A stretch of 64,000 nucleotides of DNA from NCBI RefSeq assembly GCF_900240995.1, contig NZ_LT965955.1, positions 235,454 through 299,453 on the forward strand, in the 5' to 3' direction. The notes under the pieces are model-generated. The model was not told where the DNA came from and ran no database searches. It saw only the letters and a program-made list of their open reading frames with translations. This DNA is from Bacillus sp. Marseille-P3661. GTDB taxonomy: Bacteria > Bacillota > Bacilli > Bacillales > Bacillaceae_J. Below are positions 44,485-54,155 of the stretch, piece by piece (position 1 is the first letter of the stretch; each line of letters starts with the position of its first letter). Position numbers and translations under genes: made by a program.

Positions 44485-44733
44485 ATGGGGAAAAGGCAGG
44501 TGGAGATCGTGTCTAGTAATGAGTTTAGAGTTTGTGATGATTGTCAGGCGACTAATTTGAAAACGTTGATTCCAAGGCTGAAGAAAGTTGATCCTGATGC
44601 AAAGATTGAAATTGGCTGTCAGTCTTATTGTGGCCCTGGCCGTAAGAAGTCATTTGCTTTTGTAAATAACCGTCCAATTTCAGCACCAAATGAAGATGAT
44701 TTAATTGTGAAGATTGAGAAAAAAATAAAATAG
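44485..44733 (+). CDS. DUF1450 (thioredoxin/ferredoxin-like) small protein
   Basis: The predicted 82-residue protein has DUF1450 features: a short Cys motif CDDCQATN, then [27 protein letters not shown], whose cysteines resemble thioredoxin-like ferredoxins and YuzB-like proteins. The role is unknown; binding a metal or Fe-S cluster is possible. The start is uncertain: ATG 44485, GTG 44500 or GTG 44509 are all in frame, with GGTGGAG or GGGGAAAAGG as ribosome sites. The conserved part starts after 44509. Confidence 0.75.
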   Translation: MGKRQVEIVSSNEFRVCDDCQATNLKTLIPRLKKVDPDAKIEIGCQSYCGPGRKKSFAFVNNRPISAPNEDDLIVKIEKKIK

Positions 44734-44749
44734 CGAAAAACCTGTTACA

Positions 44750-44784
44750 ATGTAGAAAACTAGTATTTAGCTTTCTACATTTTT
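44750..44784 (+). terminator. Terminator of the DUF1450 gene
   Basis: ATGTAGAAA (44750-44758) pairs with TTTCTACAT (44772-44780), followed by TTTT. Confidence 0.8.
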
Positions 44785-45003
44785 AGTACAATCTTAACTT
44801 TTTTTGCAAGAAAAAGAAGGTTTTTTGTCTAATAAAAAGAATGTATACTATATTCAAGATTACTGATTATTGGGTGGAAAATGGAAGTTTATTTTTATAG
44901 GTATGACTCTGTTTTAACATCTGTCAGATAAATTAGTCCGGAAAAAATAAAATGAAGACAACATCACCACTTTGTTGAGTTGTGGATGAAAGGAGCCCCT
45001 TTC

Positions 45004-46308
45004 ATGGTCTATGTTAATGAAAAACTGGATGAGGAGAAGGTTTTTAAAGACCCTGTTCATCGTTACGTTCATGTTCGGGATAAATTAATTTGGGATTTAA
45101 TAGGTACATCTGAGTTTCAACGTCTTCGCAGAATTCGACAGCTAGGAACGTCTTTTTTTACGTTTCATGGTGCAGAGCATAGCCGCTTTAATCATTCTTT
45201 AGGTGTATACGAAATCATTCGACGTATCATTGAAATTTTTCAAGGAAGAGAACATTGGGATGATGACGAACGTCTATTATGCTTGGCGGCTGCGCTTTTA
45301 CATGATGTTGGCCATGGGCCTTTTTCTCATTCGTTTGAAAAGGTTTTTCAGCTTGACCATGAGGAATGGACAAGAGCGATCATTGTGGGGGATACCGAAA
45401 TTAATAAGGTATTGCACAATGTTGGCGATGATTTCCCGGAAAAAGTGGCTGATGTAATTGGTAAAACTTATAAAAACAAGCTTGTTGTAAGTATGATTTC
45501 GAGTCAAATTGATGCGGATCGTATGGATTACTTGCAGCGTGATGCTTTTTATACCGGGGTTAGCTATGGGCATTTTGATATGGAACGAATCCTCAGAGTC
45601 ATGCGACCTACAGAAGATCAAGTTGTGATTAAGAAAAGCGGAATGCACGCGGTTGAGGATTATATTATGAGCCGCTATCAAATGTACTGGCAGGTATATT
45701 TTCATCCAGTAACGCGCAGTGCAGAAGTGATATTGTCTAAAATTCTTCATCGCGCGAAAAAGCTGTATGAAGAAGGCTATCAATTTAGTATTGAGCCTAC
45801 CCATTTCTACTCATTATTTAATGGAAAAGTTAGTTTAAAAGACTACTTGTCGCTTGATGAGTCTGTCATGCTATTCTTTTTCCAAAACTGGATGAGCGAA
45901 AAGGATCCAATTTTAAAGGATTTGTGTGCTCGATTTATGAATCGCAGACTTTTTAAGTATATAGAATTTAATCCAAATAATAGTTATTTAAAGTTAATGG
46001 AATTAATGAAGTTGTTTAACGAAGCTGGCATTGATACGGAATATTATTTAGTCGTGGATTCATCTTCGGATTTACCATACGATTTTTATCGACCTGGTGA
46101 AGAAGGCGAACGAATTCCGATTTACTTAATGGCGCCAAAAGGTGAACTTCGAGAGCTATCGAGAGAGTCGGAAATCGTTGAATCGATTTCAGGGAAAAAG
46201 CGGACCGATCATAAGCTTTATTTTCCTCAGGAACGTATTGAAGGTCTTCCTGATAGTGATGTTAAGCGTAAAATACAAGAAATATTGCAAGGATGGGAGA
46301 TGTCCTAA
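45004..46308 (+). CDS. ywfO: HD-domain phosphohydrolase YwfO
   Basis: The 434-residue protein has the dNTPase-like HD signature: residues EFQRLRRIRQLGTSFFTFHGAEHSRFNHSLGV, LLHDVGHGPFSHSFE and DADRMDYLQRD, with the metal-binding His and Asp pairs intact. YwfO-type proteins hydrolyse nucleotide triphosphates or related substrates; the exact substrate here is unknown. The ATG at 45004 is chosen because GAAAGGAG lies eight bases upstream; the longer frame has no site. It is coupled to ywgA one base after its stop, in B. subtilis order. Confidence 0.92.
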   Translation: MVYVNEKLDEEKVFKDPVHRYVHVRDKLIWDLIGTSEFQRLRRIRQLGTSFFTFHGAEHSRFNHSLGVYEIIRRIIEIFQGREHWDDDERLLCLAAALLHDVGHGPFSHSFEKVFQLDHEEWTRAIIVGDTEINKVLHNVGDDFPEKVADVIGKTYKNKLVVSMISSQIDADRMDYLQRDAFYTGVSYGHFDMERILRVMRPTEDQVVIKKSGMHAVEDYIMSRYQMYWQVYFHPVTRSAEVILSKILHRAKKLYEEGYQFSIEPTHFYSLFNGKVSLKDYLSLDESVMLFFFQNWMSEKDPILKDLCARFMNRRLFKYIEFNPNNSYLKLMELMKLFNEAGIDTEYYLVVDSSSDLPYDFYRPGEEGERIPIYLMAPKGELRELSRESEIVESISGKKRTDHKLYFPQERIEGLPDSDVKRKIQEILQGWEMS

Positions 46309-46309
46309 A

Positions 46310-46828
46310 GTGTTACAGGATCACGCCAAATTGATGAAGGTATTTGCAGATGCAGGAGAAATCATCGGCAGAAAAAAACTTCAGAAGATGATTTATATTG
46401 CTAAAAAACTTCAGTTTCCTTTTAACGAAAAATATAATTTCCATTTTTTTGGCCCGTATTCCGAGGAGTTAACATTACGGATAGAGGAGCTTGAAAATCT
46501 TGGGTTTCTTAATGAGGTAAAAGAAAAGAAAGGCGGCTATGTTCAATATCGGTATACGTTAACGGATGAAGGCGAAAAGTTTTTAAGCCACTTTCAAGTG
46601 GACATGCCACTTTTACCAAACTGTGTGACGGATATGAATGAGCAAAGCTCGCGGTTTTTAGAGCTTGTTTCAACAGTTTTATATTTTGAAGATTTGCCAA
46701 AGGAACAGGTACAAGAAAAGGTGTTTACGTTAAAAAGCAAGCAGCGTTATACCGAAGATGAAATAGATCAGGCATATGCATATATATATGGGTTACGTGA
46801 GCAAACCAAATCGGCTAAGCTTGTTTAA
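46310..46828 (+). CDS. ywgA: YwgA family protein
   Basis: This 172-residue protein starts with GTG one base after the ywfO stop, served by GGATGGGAG. It begins MLQDHAKLMKVFADAGEIIGRKKLQK, then FHFFGPYSEEL and VKEKKGGYVQYRYTLTDEGEKFL, in the style of small winged-helix YwgA/DUF4065-like proteins. Function is unknown. The tight coupling suggests it works with YwfO. The reading frame extends upstream into ywfO, but no start there is supported. Confidence 0.9.
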   Translation: MLQDHAKLMKVFADAGEIIGRKKLQKMIYIAKKLQFPFNEKYNFHFFGPYSEELTLRIEELENLGFLNEVKEKKGGYVQYRYTLTDEGEKFLSHFQVDMPLLPNCVTDMNEQSSRFLELVSTVLYFEDLPKEQVQEKVFTLKSKQRYTEDEIDQAYAYIYGLREQTKSAKLV

Positions 46829-46866
46829 ACAATAAAGGCTCTTGCTATAAAAAGCAGGAGCCTTTG
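46829..46866. terminator. Bidirectional terminator between ywgA and ywhB
   Basis: AAAGGCTCTTGCT pairs with AGCAGGAGCCTTT (one wobble), with T's after it and an A run before it. Confidence 0.92.
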
Positions 46867-46881
46867 TTTTGCATTTTGAAT

Positions 46882-47067
46882 TTATTTGTCGCTAGAAAGT
46901 GTGCCGGCTACAGAATGATTATTCTTTGCCATTTCTTCAATGATAACGTGAATATTTTCTTTCGGCGCACCTGTAGTTTCAGCTACTGCAGCAGTTACTT
47001 TTTCTGCAAGAGCTCTCTTTTGGTCATCTGTACGACCTTCTAGCATTTTTACTGTTACATAAGGCAT
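46882..47067 (-). CDS. ywhB: 4-oxalocrotonate tautomerase family protein YwhB
   Basis: The 61-residue protein starts MPYVTVKMLEGRTDDQKRAL. After Met removal Pro1 is the catalytic base of this tautomerase family, and VTAAVAETTGAPKENIHVIIEEM completes the fold. Oligomers of this family tautomerise 2-hydroxymuconate-like acids; the natural substrate in Bacilli is uncertain. The start follows GAAGGAGCGATATGA. It is a single gene, convergent with ywgA. Confidence 0.93.
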   Translation of the reverse strand: MPYVTVKMLEGRTDDQKRALAEKVTAAVAETTGAPKENIHVIIEEMAKNNHSVAGTLSSDK

Positions 47068-47275
47068 TATTCATATCGCTCCTTCTAGTTAGTTAATATT
47101 CCTTTTTATTATTTCGTTATATCTTTAAAAAACTCCTGCTTTACTTTTTGCATATTTATTTTTTTTTAGCATACATTCATAAGCAAATTAATGGTAATTG
47201 AGTTTTCAAGTTGGTTATGCTATTAATAGGAGTAATTTGCAAACTTGCAAGATATTGAAAGAGGAGTGAAGGTCA

Positions 47276-47779
47276 TTGGAAAAAAAGAAGGGGTTAGGTT
47301 TTAACATTATAAAAAACGATTCTACTGATGGACATGGTGGATACGGTGTTGGAGCAGTTAGTTTAAATAATGTTACACCAGTTATCGTAGATCCTGAAAA
47401 TAAAGAAGCATATATCGAAATGGGAGCTATGCATGCGCGAAGTGTGGTAGAAAAGGGAATTAAGTTCTCAGCAAATCGTGACGATGTTCCGAATGGTACA
47501 ACATATTGGCTTGTGTGGGTGACGGTAAATAGAAAACAAGAGGGGCCATTCTATCATGGCGTGACAGCATGTGAGTTAGTAGTGGACCGTGAAGCTCGTC
47601 GCGGCTACAAATCTATGCCAGAGCATGTAAATAACATGGACCGTTCTTTAAAAGGAAGATTTATAGTCGATAAAATGGATGCTGAATCAAAAAAGTTGTT
47701 AGCCGAGTTTCTAAAAAATCACAATGCAGAAATGTGGGAGCTTTCGGATGATGTACTAAAGGATTCTCTAGCACAATAG
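47276..47779 (+). CDS. ywhD: YwhD family protein
   Basis: The 167-residue protein matches the YwhD family found in Bacilli: GFNIIKNDSTDGHGGYGVG, EMGAMHARSVVEKGIKFSAN and YHGVTACELVVDREARRGYKS. Function is unknown; it is soluble without signal peptide. The start is TTG at 47276, with GAGGAGTGAAGG nine bases upstream, an example of a strong site serving a rare start. It lies between ywhB and the 52-bp array, in the conserved order. Confidence 0.9.
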   Translation: MEKKKGLGFNIIKNDSTDGHGGYGVGAVSLNNVTPVIVDPENKEAYIEMGAMHARSVVEKGIKFSANRDDVPNGTTYWLVWVTVNRKQEGPFYHGVTACELVVDREARRGYKSMPEHVNNMDRSLKGRFIVDKMDAESKKLLAEFLKNHNAEMWELSDDVLKDSLAQ

Positions 47780-47928
47780 TGTTGAAAAATCAATAGACAT
47801 AGAGTGCCGAATTCCTTGAATTTTTGAACAATTATTGAACATTGGGTAAAACCCTTGAGGTTTTTGCTGAAAAAAAGTAAACTATTCTTAGTCTAAACAC
47901 ACACATAGACTAGGACACAAAGAGCCCG

Positions 47929-47962
47929 AATTCACCTGGACAGTGGATTTGGGCTTTTTTTT
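47929..47962 (+). terminator. Terminator of ywhD
   Basis: AGCCC-GAAT-TCAC pairs with GTGG-ATTT-GGGCT (imperfect), followed by eight T. A second hairpin AGTCTA/TAGACT lies just upstream (47890-47911). Confidence 0.8.
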
Positions 47963-48133
47963 AATGTTTTTTTGTTTTGTGGTTTAGGTCTTGTTTTGTT
48001 GGCATATGAACCTCGTGTAATCGTGCCGATCAGAGCTGGAAAAGAGCAGTGGGGGTAACGATTAGAGCAGAAATTGGCTCATAAGCATGCCAATAGATAA
48101 TCGTGCCATCGGAGCTGAAAAAGAGCCGTAGCG

Positions 48134-49390
48134 GTAACGAATAGCGAGTAAATGTTCCTGTTGGAACGAAAAAAGAGCCGTAGCGGTAACGAATAGCGAG
48201 TAAATGTGCCCGTTGGAACGGAAAAAGAGGTGTAGAGGTAACGAATAGCGGTAAAATGTGCCCGTTGGAACGCCAAAAGAGCCGTAGAGGTAACGAATAG
48301 CGAATAAAAGTGCCCGTAGAAACGGAAAAAGAGCTGTAGCGGTAACGAATAGCGAGTAAACGTGCCCGTAGAAACGGAAAAAGAGCTGTAGCGGTAACGA
48401 ATAGCGAGTAAATGTACCCGTTGGAACGAAAAAAGAGCCGTAGAGGTAACGAATAGCGGTTAAAAGTGCCCGTTGGAACGAAAAAAGAGCTGTAGCGGTA
48501 ACGAATAGCGGGTAAACGTGCCCGTAGAGACGGAAAAAGAGCCGTAGCGGTAACGAAAAGCGAGTAAATGTGCCCGTTGGAACGGAAAACGAGGTGTAGA
48601 GGTAACGAATAGCGGGTAAACGTGCCCGTAGAGACGGAAAAAGAGCCGTAGCGGTAACGAAAAGCGAGTAAAAGTGCCCGTTGGAACGGAAAAAGAGCCG
48701 TAGCGGTAACGAAAAGCGAGTAAAAGTGCCCGTTGGAACGGAAAACGAGGTGTAGAGGTAACGAATAGCGGTTAAATGTGCCCGATGGAACGGAAAACGA
48801 GGTGTAGAGGTAACGAATAGCGAGTAAAAGTGCCCGTTGGAACGCCAAAAGAGCCGTAGAGGTAACGAATAGCGAGAAAACGTGCCCGTTGGAACGCCAA
48901 AAGAGCCGTAGAGGTAACGAATAGCGAGTAAAAGTGCCCGTTGGAACGGAAAACGAGGTGTAGAGGTAACGAAAAGCGAGTAAAAGTGCCCGTTGGAACG
49001 AAAACCGAGCTGCAGCGGTAACGAATAGCGGGTAAAAGTGCCCGTAGGGACGGAAAAAGGGCTGTAGCGGTAACGAATAGGAAGTAAAAGTGCCCGTCGA
49101 AACGGAAAAAGAGCTGTAGCGGAAACGAATAGCGAGTAAATGTGCCCGTTGGAACGGAAAACGAGGTGTAGCGGTAACGAAAAGCGAGTAAAAGTGCCCG
49201 TTGGAACGCCAAAAGAGCCGTAGCGGTAACGAATAGCGAGTAAAAGTGCCCGTTGGAACGAAAACCGAGCTGCAGCGGTAACGAATAGCGGGTAAAAGTG
49301 CCCGTAGAGACGGAAAAAGGGCTGTAGCGGTAACGAATAGGAAGTAAAAGTGCCCGTATAAATAAAAATAGGGTTTTAACAGTAACGAAT
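48134..49390. repeat. Array of 24 units of exactly 52 bp
   Basis: The unit begins GTAACGAATAGCGAGTAAA and contains GTGCCCGTTGGAACGG and AGAGCCGTAGCG. Unit starts were checked at 48134 + 52k for every k from 0 to 24 and all fall in register, so no indel has occurred. Substitutions occur; CCGT-N4-ACGG usually survives as a short stem. A five-unit block is partly duplicated (around 48966-49122 and 49226-49382). Two diverged relatives lie upstream (about 48019-48133). Genes on either side are unrelated to the array. Confidence 0.95.
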
Positions 49391-49457
49391 ACAGCTGATA
49401 ACTGCTATAAAAGGTAGGCTTTCAACAGTTGTGAAAATGAACCTACTGCTCTCTAAA

Positions 49458-49502
49458 ATAAAAAACGACGACTTCCGTTAAAAAATTAACGGAAATCATC
49501 GT
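49458..49502 (-). terminator. Terminator of pbpG
   Basis: CGACTTCCGTTAA-like arm (49466-49481) pairs with TTAACGGAAATCATCG (49486-49501), followed on the minus strand by a T run (A's at 49458-49465). Confidence 0.85.
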
Positions 49503-49541
49503 ATTGTATATTGCTAATATCATCGTTTTAAATCAAGAGTA

Positions 49542-51623
49542 CTACCACCACTTAAATAACTTCTCGAGGAAACCTTCCTTACCATCATCCTCAACTGGTA
49601 TCTCATTAGGATGACTAGTTTGCTCCTCATCATGAATATGTACGGCACAATATTCAGTTGGTTCCGTGCCTTCTGCATAAAAGGCAAGTCTGCGGTTTGG
49701 ACAATCATTTGTGGCTAGAAGTCCATTTTTAGGGTCGATATAACGCGGAACTACACCCTTTGGTGGCCGGAATCCGAGGGCCGGTTCACTTTTTAAAGAC
49801 TCCTCCATTGTACCTGCCCAGATGCGCTTGGCGTAAGTGCGTTCCGCGACCTTGTCAATCGTTTGATCACGGTCATAACCAATCCAAACACCGGTTACTA
49901 GCTGCGGTGTGAAACCGATCATCCAGCTATCAGTTGTCGTTGTTCCAGACTTTCCGGCGTATGGTCGTGTTAATTTGCTTAAAATCGAGCTGCCTGTTAT
50001 TGAAGTATAATCATTTAAACTTGGATCGAACATGCCTGTCATTAGGTGTGCTGTTACGAACGATAAAGCTGGATCTAAAATTTGCTGCTGTTGAGGCTCA
50101 TATTCGTAAATGACTTCTCCGGTATGATCCACCACTTTTTCAATATAAACAGGTTCAACATTTTTACCGCCGTTTGCAATGATGCTATACCCTTTAACCA
50201 TATCAATCATTTTGACTGAAGATGTACCTAATGCAAGTGATGGTACAGGTAATAACTCACTACTAATACCTAAAGACTTTGCGGTTTCGATTAGCTTTTC
50301 AGGGCCCAAAAACATATGGGTTTTTACAGCATAAATATTATCTGATAAAGCAAGGGCTTGGGCCATTGTAATAAAGTCATTTGCATAATAATTGTTAAAA
50401 TTATCAGGCTGATAAACAGCACGGCCTTCGTCATAGGTAAAGCTCATTGGTTCACTGCGCATAATCGTAGAAGGAGTAAAGCCATTTTCTAGCGCTGCAT
50501 AATATAAAAACGGTTTAAAAGTTGAGCCGGGCATCCGTTCTGCTTGAATGGCTCGATTATAAGGGCTTTCGCTGTAATCACGTCCGCCAATTAAGGCCCG
50601 AACCTTACCTGTTGTCGGTTCCATTACGACAACCGAAGTTTGAATATCAGATTCAGGATTCATAATTGTTGCAACTTGTTCTTCAGCAGCTTTTTGAATA
50701 TCAGGATTTAACGTTGTATAAACACGGAGTCCACCTAATTCAATCGTACGGTCATCCAATTTTACAACGTCTTTTAAAGCTTGTTTAACAGCATCTTGAA
50801 AATACGGTGCTAGCTGCTTTTGCTCAACGTTTGAGTTTGTAACATACGTTAATTCTGTATTAAATGCAGTATCGACTTTTTCACTTGGAATTGCATTATT
50901 CACCAGCATCGATTGCAGTACAATTTTCTGACGGGTTTTTGCTTTCCGTTCATCTTTAAGCGGTGAATAATAGCTTGGAGCTTTCGGGATACCCGCTAGC
51001 ATTGTCGCTTCACTTAACGTTAAATCTTTTGCATGCTTTCCAAAATAATGGTTTGCAGCTGCCTCAATTCCATACGCGCCATGCCCGTAGTATATTGTGT
51101 TCAAATAACCCTCTAGTATTTGATCTTTTGTATAGTTCGTTTCAAGGCGTATCGTATAAAGTGCTTCTTGAAATTTCCGATTCCATGTTTTATCATGTTC
51201 CAAAAATAAATTACGGGCGTATTGCTGTGTAATCGTGCTAGCACCCTGCACTTTAGCCATTGCTTTTATATCAGCAATAATGGCACCGATAATTCGCTTA
51301 ATATCAAAACCGAAATGCTCATAAAACTTTCGATCCTCAATTGCGATTGTGGCTTGAATGGCCTCTTTGGAAATTTCACTTAATGGAACCCAATATCGAT
51401 TCTCGCCATTATGGCTGCTTTCACCTATCACAGTTTCCTCGTCGGTAGCAAAAAAGATTGTTGTTTGAGGAACAGTAAGCGGTGGGGGTCCTTTTATAAT
51501 TCCATAAGAAAACAATGTACCTGCGCAAATTAGAAAAAAGATTAATAGGATCATACCAATTACAAAAAGTGCACGTAGCCACTTCCATGTTTTTTGAATC
51601 CTTTCCTCTGTAATGAGTTCCAT
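49542..51623 (-). CDS. pbpG: Class A penicillin-binding protein PbpG
   Basis: The 693-residue bifunctional enzyme polymerises and cross-links peptidoglycan. A membrane anchor (about 13-38) is followed by the transglycosylase domain (about 70-240; AIEDRKFYEHFG, GASTITQQYARNL) and the transpeptidase domain (about 320-620) with active-site serine in PGSTFKPFLYY, SDN in LALSDN and KSGTT. Length and neighbourhood match B. subtilis PbpG (YwhE, 691 residues), a SigG-controlled spore wall enzyme. The start follows AAGGGGGGAATTTTT. Confidence 0.95.
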   Translation of the reverse strand: MELITEERIQKTWKWLRALFVIGMILLIFFLICAGTLFSYGIIKGPPPLTVPQTTIFFATDEETVIGESSHNGENRYWVPLSEISKEAIQATIAIEDRKFYEHFGFDIKRIIGAIIADIKAMAKVQGASTITQQYARNLFLEHDKTWNRKFQEALYTIRLETNYTKDQILEGYLNTIYYGHGAYGIEAAANHYFGKHAKDLTLSEATMLAGIPKAPSYYSPLKDERKAKTRQKIVLQSMLVNNAIPSEKVDTAFNTELTYVTNSNVEQKQLAPYFQDAVKQALKDVVKLDDRTIELGGLRVYTTLNPDIQKAAEEQVATIMNPESDIQTSVVVMEPTTGKVRALIGGRDYSESPYNRAIQAERMPGSTFKPFLYYAALENGFTPSTIMRSEPMSFTYDEGRAVYQPDNFNNYYANDFITMAQALALSDNIYAVKTHMFLGPEKLIETAKSLGISSELLPVPSLALGTSSVKMIDMVKGYSIIANGGKNVEPVYIEKVVDHTGEVIYEYEPQQQQILDPALSFVTAHLMTGMFDPSLNDYTSITGSSILSKLTRPYAGKSGTTTTDSWMIGFTPQLVTGVWIGYDRDQTIDKVAERTYAKRIWAGTMEESLKSEPALGFRPPKGVVPRYIDPKNGLLATNDCPNRRLAFYAEGTEPTEYCAVHIHDEEQTSHPNEIPVEDDGKEGFLEKLFKWW

Positions 51624-52414
51624 AAAAATTCCCCCCTTTATCCTAAAAATAATAAAATCCGTCTTTTTTCCGTAATGGAAAAAGACGTTGTCTCTGCAAT
51701 GGGATGACCTAAAGGCCCAAATTTTACACTTTAACCATCTAGTTTTTATTAACTAAAAATTAATTAAAGTAGTAAAACCGTACTTTCATTTTTCGGTCAG
51801 CTTTTAGTCAATTTTTTACTAGTATTGGAAAATTCCGTGAGAAATAAACATAAAATGGGTAATTTTATATATAGAAGTAACAAAAAGGTAATTGCCACAA
51901 ACAATTAAGCTTGCGAATTAGGGCTATTTTTTAAAAATAAAATAAAGAGATTTAGAAAAGGGCTACGCGATTACCGTGCTAAAGGCAGTTAAATGATTTG
52001 GATAAGCATTTGCTAGTTTACTAAATGCAAATGACAGCAATTAAAGCTGTGACTATTGACTGCCAAAGAAGAATTTAAACTCCTAAAATATGACTAATTC
52101 TGTTTCGTGAAAAGTTGCAGAGCTATGTGTCGTCTATCCTAGCATCCTATAAATATAATTCTTAGTAATAATAGAAAAATTTTCTTGCAATTTTACTAGA
52201 TTTATCTATACTTTTTACTTGTACTTTCAGATATTTTTCAATAAAAAATGTTTTTTGTGGAAAACTTAGGGAACATTAAAAAAAGAAAAAGAGTAGTAAG
52301 CAACAAACTTTTTTTGGACAACACTATTGCCAACGTGAGTAAAATTCGTGTTTTTCTAGAGCGACCTCTTTAATACATTATTGAGCTGCTATATTTAGAA
52401 AGGAATGAAGAATA
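51624..52414. other. Long spacer between pbpG and speE
   Basis: No gene is supported in this 790-base A+T-rich stretch. A palindrome GTCTTTTTTCC (51661-51671) and GGAAAAAGAC (51677-51686) sits about 40 bases upstream of pbpG in its leader; it may be an RNA hairpin. No clear promoter motif could be assigned by eye. Confidence 0.4.
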
Positions 52415-53242
52415 ATGGAATTATGGTTCACTGAAAAACAAACAGAAAGCTTTGGTATTACGGTGAAGATCAAGCAGACTTTACATACAGAGCAAACTGA
52501 ATTTCAAAAGCTAGATATGGTTGAAACCGAAGAGTTTGGGAATATGCTGCTTTTAGACGGAATGGTTATGACAACTGAGAAAGATGAGTTTGTTTACCAC
52601 GAGATGGTGGCGCATGTGCCATTATTTACGCACCCTAATCCAGAAAATGTGCTTGTTGTAGGCGGTGGCGACGGTGGTGTTATTCGGGAAATTTTAAAGC
52701 ATCCAAGTGTAAAAAAAGCAACGCTTGTTGATATCGATGGCAAGGTTATTGAATACTCAAAGAAATTCTTGCCTAGTATTGCGGGTGAATTGGACAATCC
52801 ACGTGTTGATGTTCAAGTCGGTGACGGTTTTATGCACATAGCTGAAAGTGATAATAAATATGACGTGATAATGGTTGATTCAACAGAGCCAGTTGGACCG
52901 GCAGTAAATTTATTTACAAAGGGCTTTTATGCAGGTATTGCAAAAGCATTGAAAGAAGACGGGTTATTTGTTGCGCAAACCGACAATCCTTGGTTCAAAG
53001 CGGATTTAATTCGTGATGTGCAAAGAGATGTTCGCGAAATTTTCCCAATCACACGTTTATACATTGCGAACATTCCGACCTATCCAAGTGGCATGTGGAC
53101 GTTTGCGTTAGGTTCAAAAAGGTATGATCCATTGGAAGTCGCTGAAGACCGTTTCCATGAGATTGATACAAAGTATTATACGAAAGAACTACATAAAGCG
53201 GCATTTGTTTTACCGCGCTTTGTCCAAGATTTAACGAAATAA
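52415..53242 (+). CDS. speE: Spermidine synthase
   Basis: The 275-residue enzyme transfers an aminopropyl group from decarboxylated SAM to putrescine. Conserved blocks are [38 protein letters not shown] and [13 protein letters not shown], typical for SpeE. The start follows AAAGGAATGAAGAATA. Together with speB, 33 bases downstream, it forms the arginine-to-spermidine pathway through agmatine, in the B. subtilis order ywhF-ywhG. Confidence 0.96.
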   Translation: MELWFTEKQTESFGITVKIKQTLHTEQTEFQKLDMVETEEFGNMLLLDGMVMTTEKDEFVYHEMVAHVPLFTHPNPENVLVVGGGDGGVIREILKHPSVKKATLVDIDGKVIEYSKKFLPSIAGELDNPRVDVQVGDGFMHIAESDNKYDVIMVDSTEPVGPAVNLFTKGFYAGIAKALKEDGLFVAQTDNPWFKADLIRDVQRDVREIFPITRLYIANIPTYPSGMWTFALGSKRYDPLEVAEDRFHEIDTKYYTKELHKAAFVLPRFVQDLTK

Positions 53243-53275
53243 AAGGGTTTTGATACATCATTAGGAGGTTGTAAA

Positions 53276-54148
53276 ATGCGGTTTGATGAAACCTATTCAG
53301 GTAATGTATTTATAAAAAGTCATCCAAGTTTCGAGGAAAGTAAGGTTGTATTATATGGAATGCCAATGGATTGGACGGTGAGCTATCGCCCGGGATCTCG
53401 CTTTGGCCCCGCCCGCATTCGCGAGGTATCTCCTGGTTTAGAGGAGTATAGTCCATATTTGGATCGTGAATTAGATGAAGTAAAATATTTTGATGCAGGT
53501 GACATACCGCTTCCTTTTGGAAATCCGCAAAAAAGTATTGATATGATTGAGGATTTTGTAGATCAAGTTTTAGCTGCAGGTAAAATTCCATTTGGAATGG
53601 GTGGCGAGCATTTAGTATCATGGCCGGTTATTAGAGCGATGTATAAAAAGTATCCTGATTTAGCTATTATTCATATGGATGCACATACAGATCTTCGCGA
53701 GCATTATGAAGGTGAGCCGCTTTCACATTCTACACCAATTCGTAAAGCAGCTAATCTAATCGGCCCGGAAAATGTGTTTTCATTTGGAATTCGCTCAGGT
53801 ATGAAGGAAGAATTTGATTGGGCAAAAGAAGTTGGCATGTATATCGCGAAATTCGAAGTGCTTGAACCATTAAAAGAGATTCTTCCTAAACTTGCTGGTC
53901 GCCCTGTTTACGTAACAATTGATATTGATGTGTTAGACCCATCATGTGCACCAGGAACAGGTACTGTAGATGCTGGCGGAATCACATCACGCGAATTACT
54001 GGCGTCTATCCATGAAATTGCTAGATCTGAAATAAATGTAGTGGGAGCAGACCTAGTAGAAGTAGCACCAATCTACGATCATTCAGAACAAACAGCTAAC
54101 ACAGCAAGCAAACTCATCCGCGAAATGCTCCTCGGTTGGGTGAAATAG
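53276..54148 (+). CDS. speB: Agmatinase
   Basis: The 290-residue ureohydrolase converts agmatine to putrescine and urea. Metal-binding motifs are GGEH, DAHTDLREHYEG and DIDVLDPSCAPGTGT, all intact. Start ATG follows TTAGGAGGTTGTAAA. It is cotranscribed with speE. A tandem heptamer array starts about eight bases after the stop, as also happens after pta. Confidence 0.96.
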   Translation: MRFDETYSGNVFIKSHPSFEESKVVLYGMPMDWTVSYRPGSRFGPARIREVSPGLEEYSPYLDRELDEVKYFDAGDIPLPFGNPQKSIDMIEDFVDQVLAAGKIPFGMGGEHLVSWPVIRAMYKKYPDLAIIHMDAHTDLREHYEGEPLSHSTPIRKAANLIGPENVFSFGIRSGMKEEFDWAKEVGMYIAKFEVLEPLKEILPKLAGRPVYVTIDIDVLDPSCAPGTGTVDAGGITSRELLASIHEIARSEINVVGADLVEVAPIYDHSEQTANTASKLIREMLLGWVK

Positions 54149-54155
54149 AGGAGAG

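Noticed and set aside
48030-49212. Long minus-strand ORFs (272 and 146 codons) rich in RYRYxSFSVPTGTF-type repeats
   Set aside because: They arise from the 52-bp array, which is stop-free on that strand in every frame. No ribosome site, signal or family supports translation.
48134-49390. CRISPR array
   Set aside because: Units are contiguous and similar over their full 52 bp; there are no unique spacers and no cas genes in the window.
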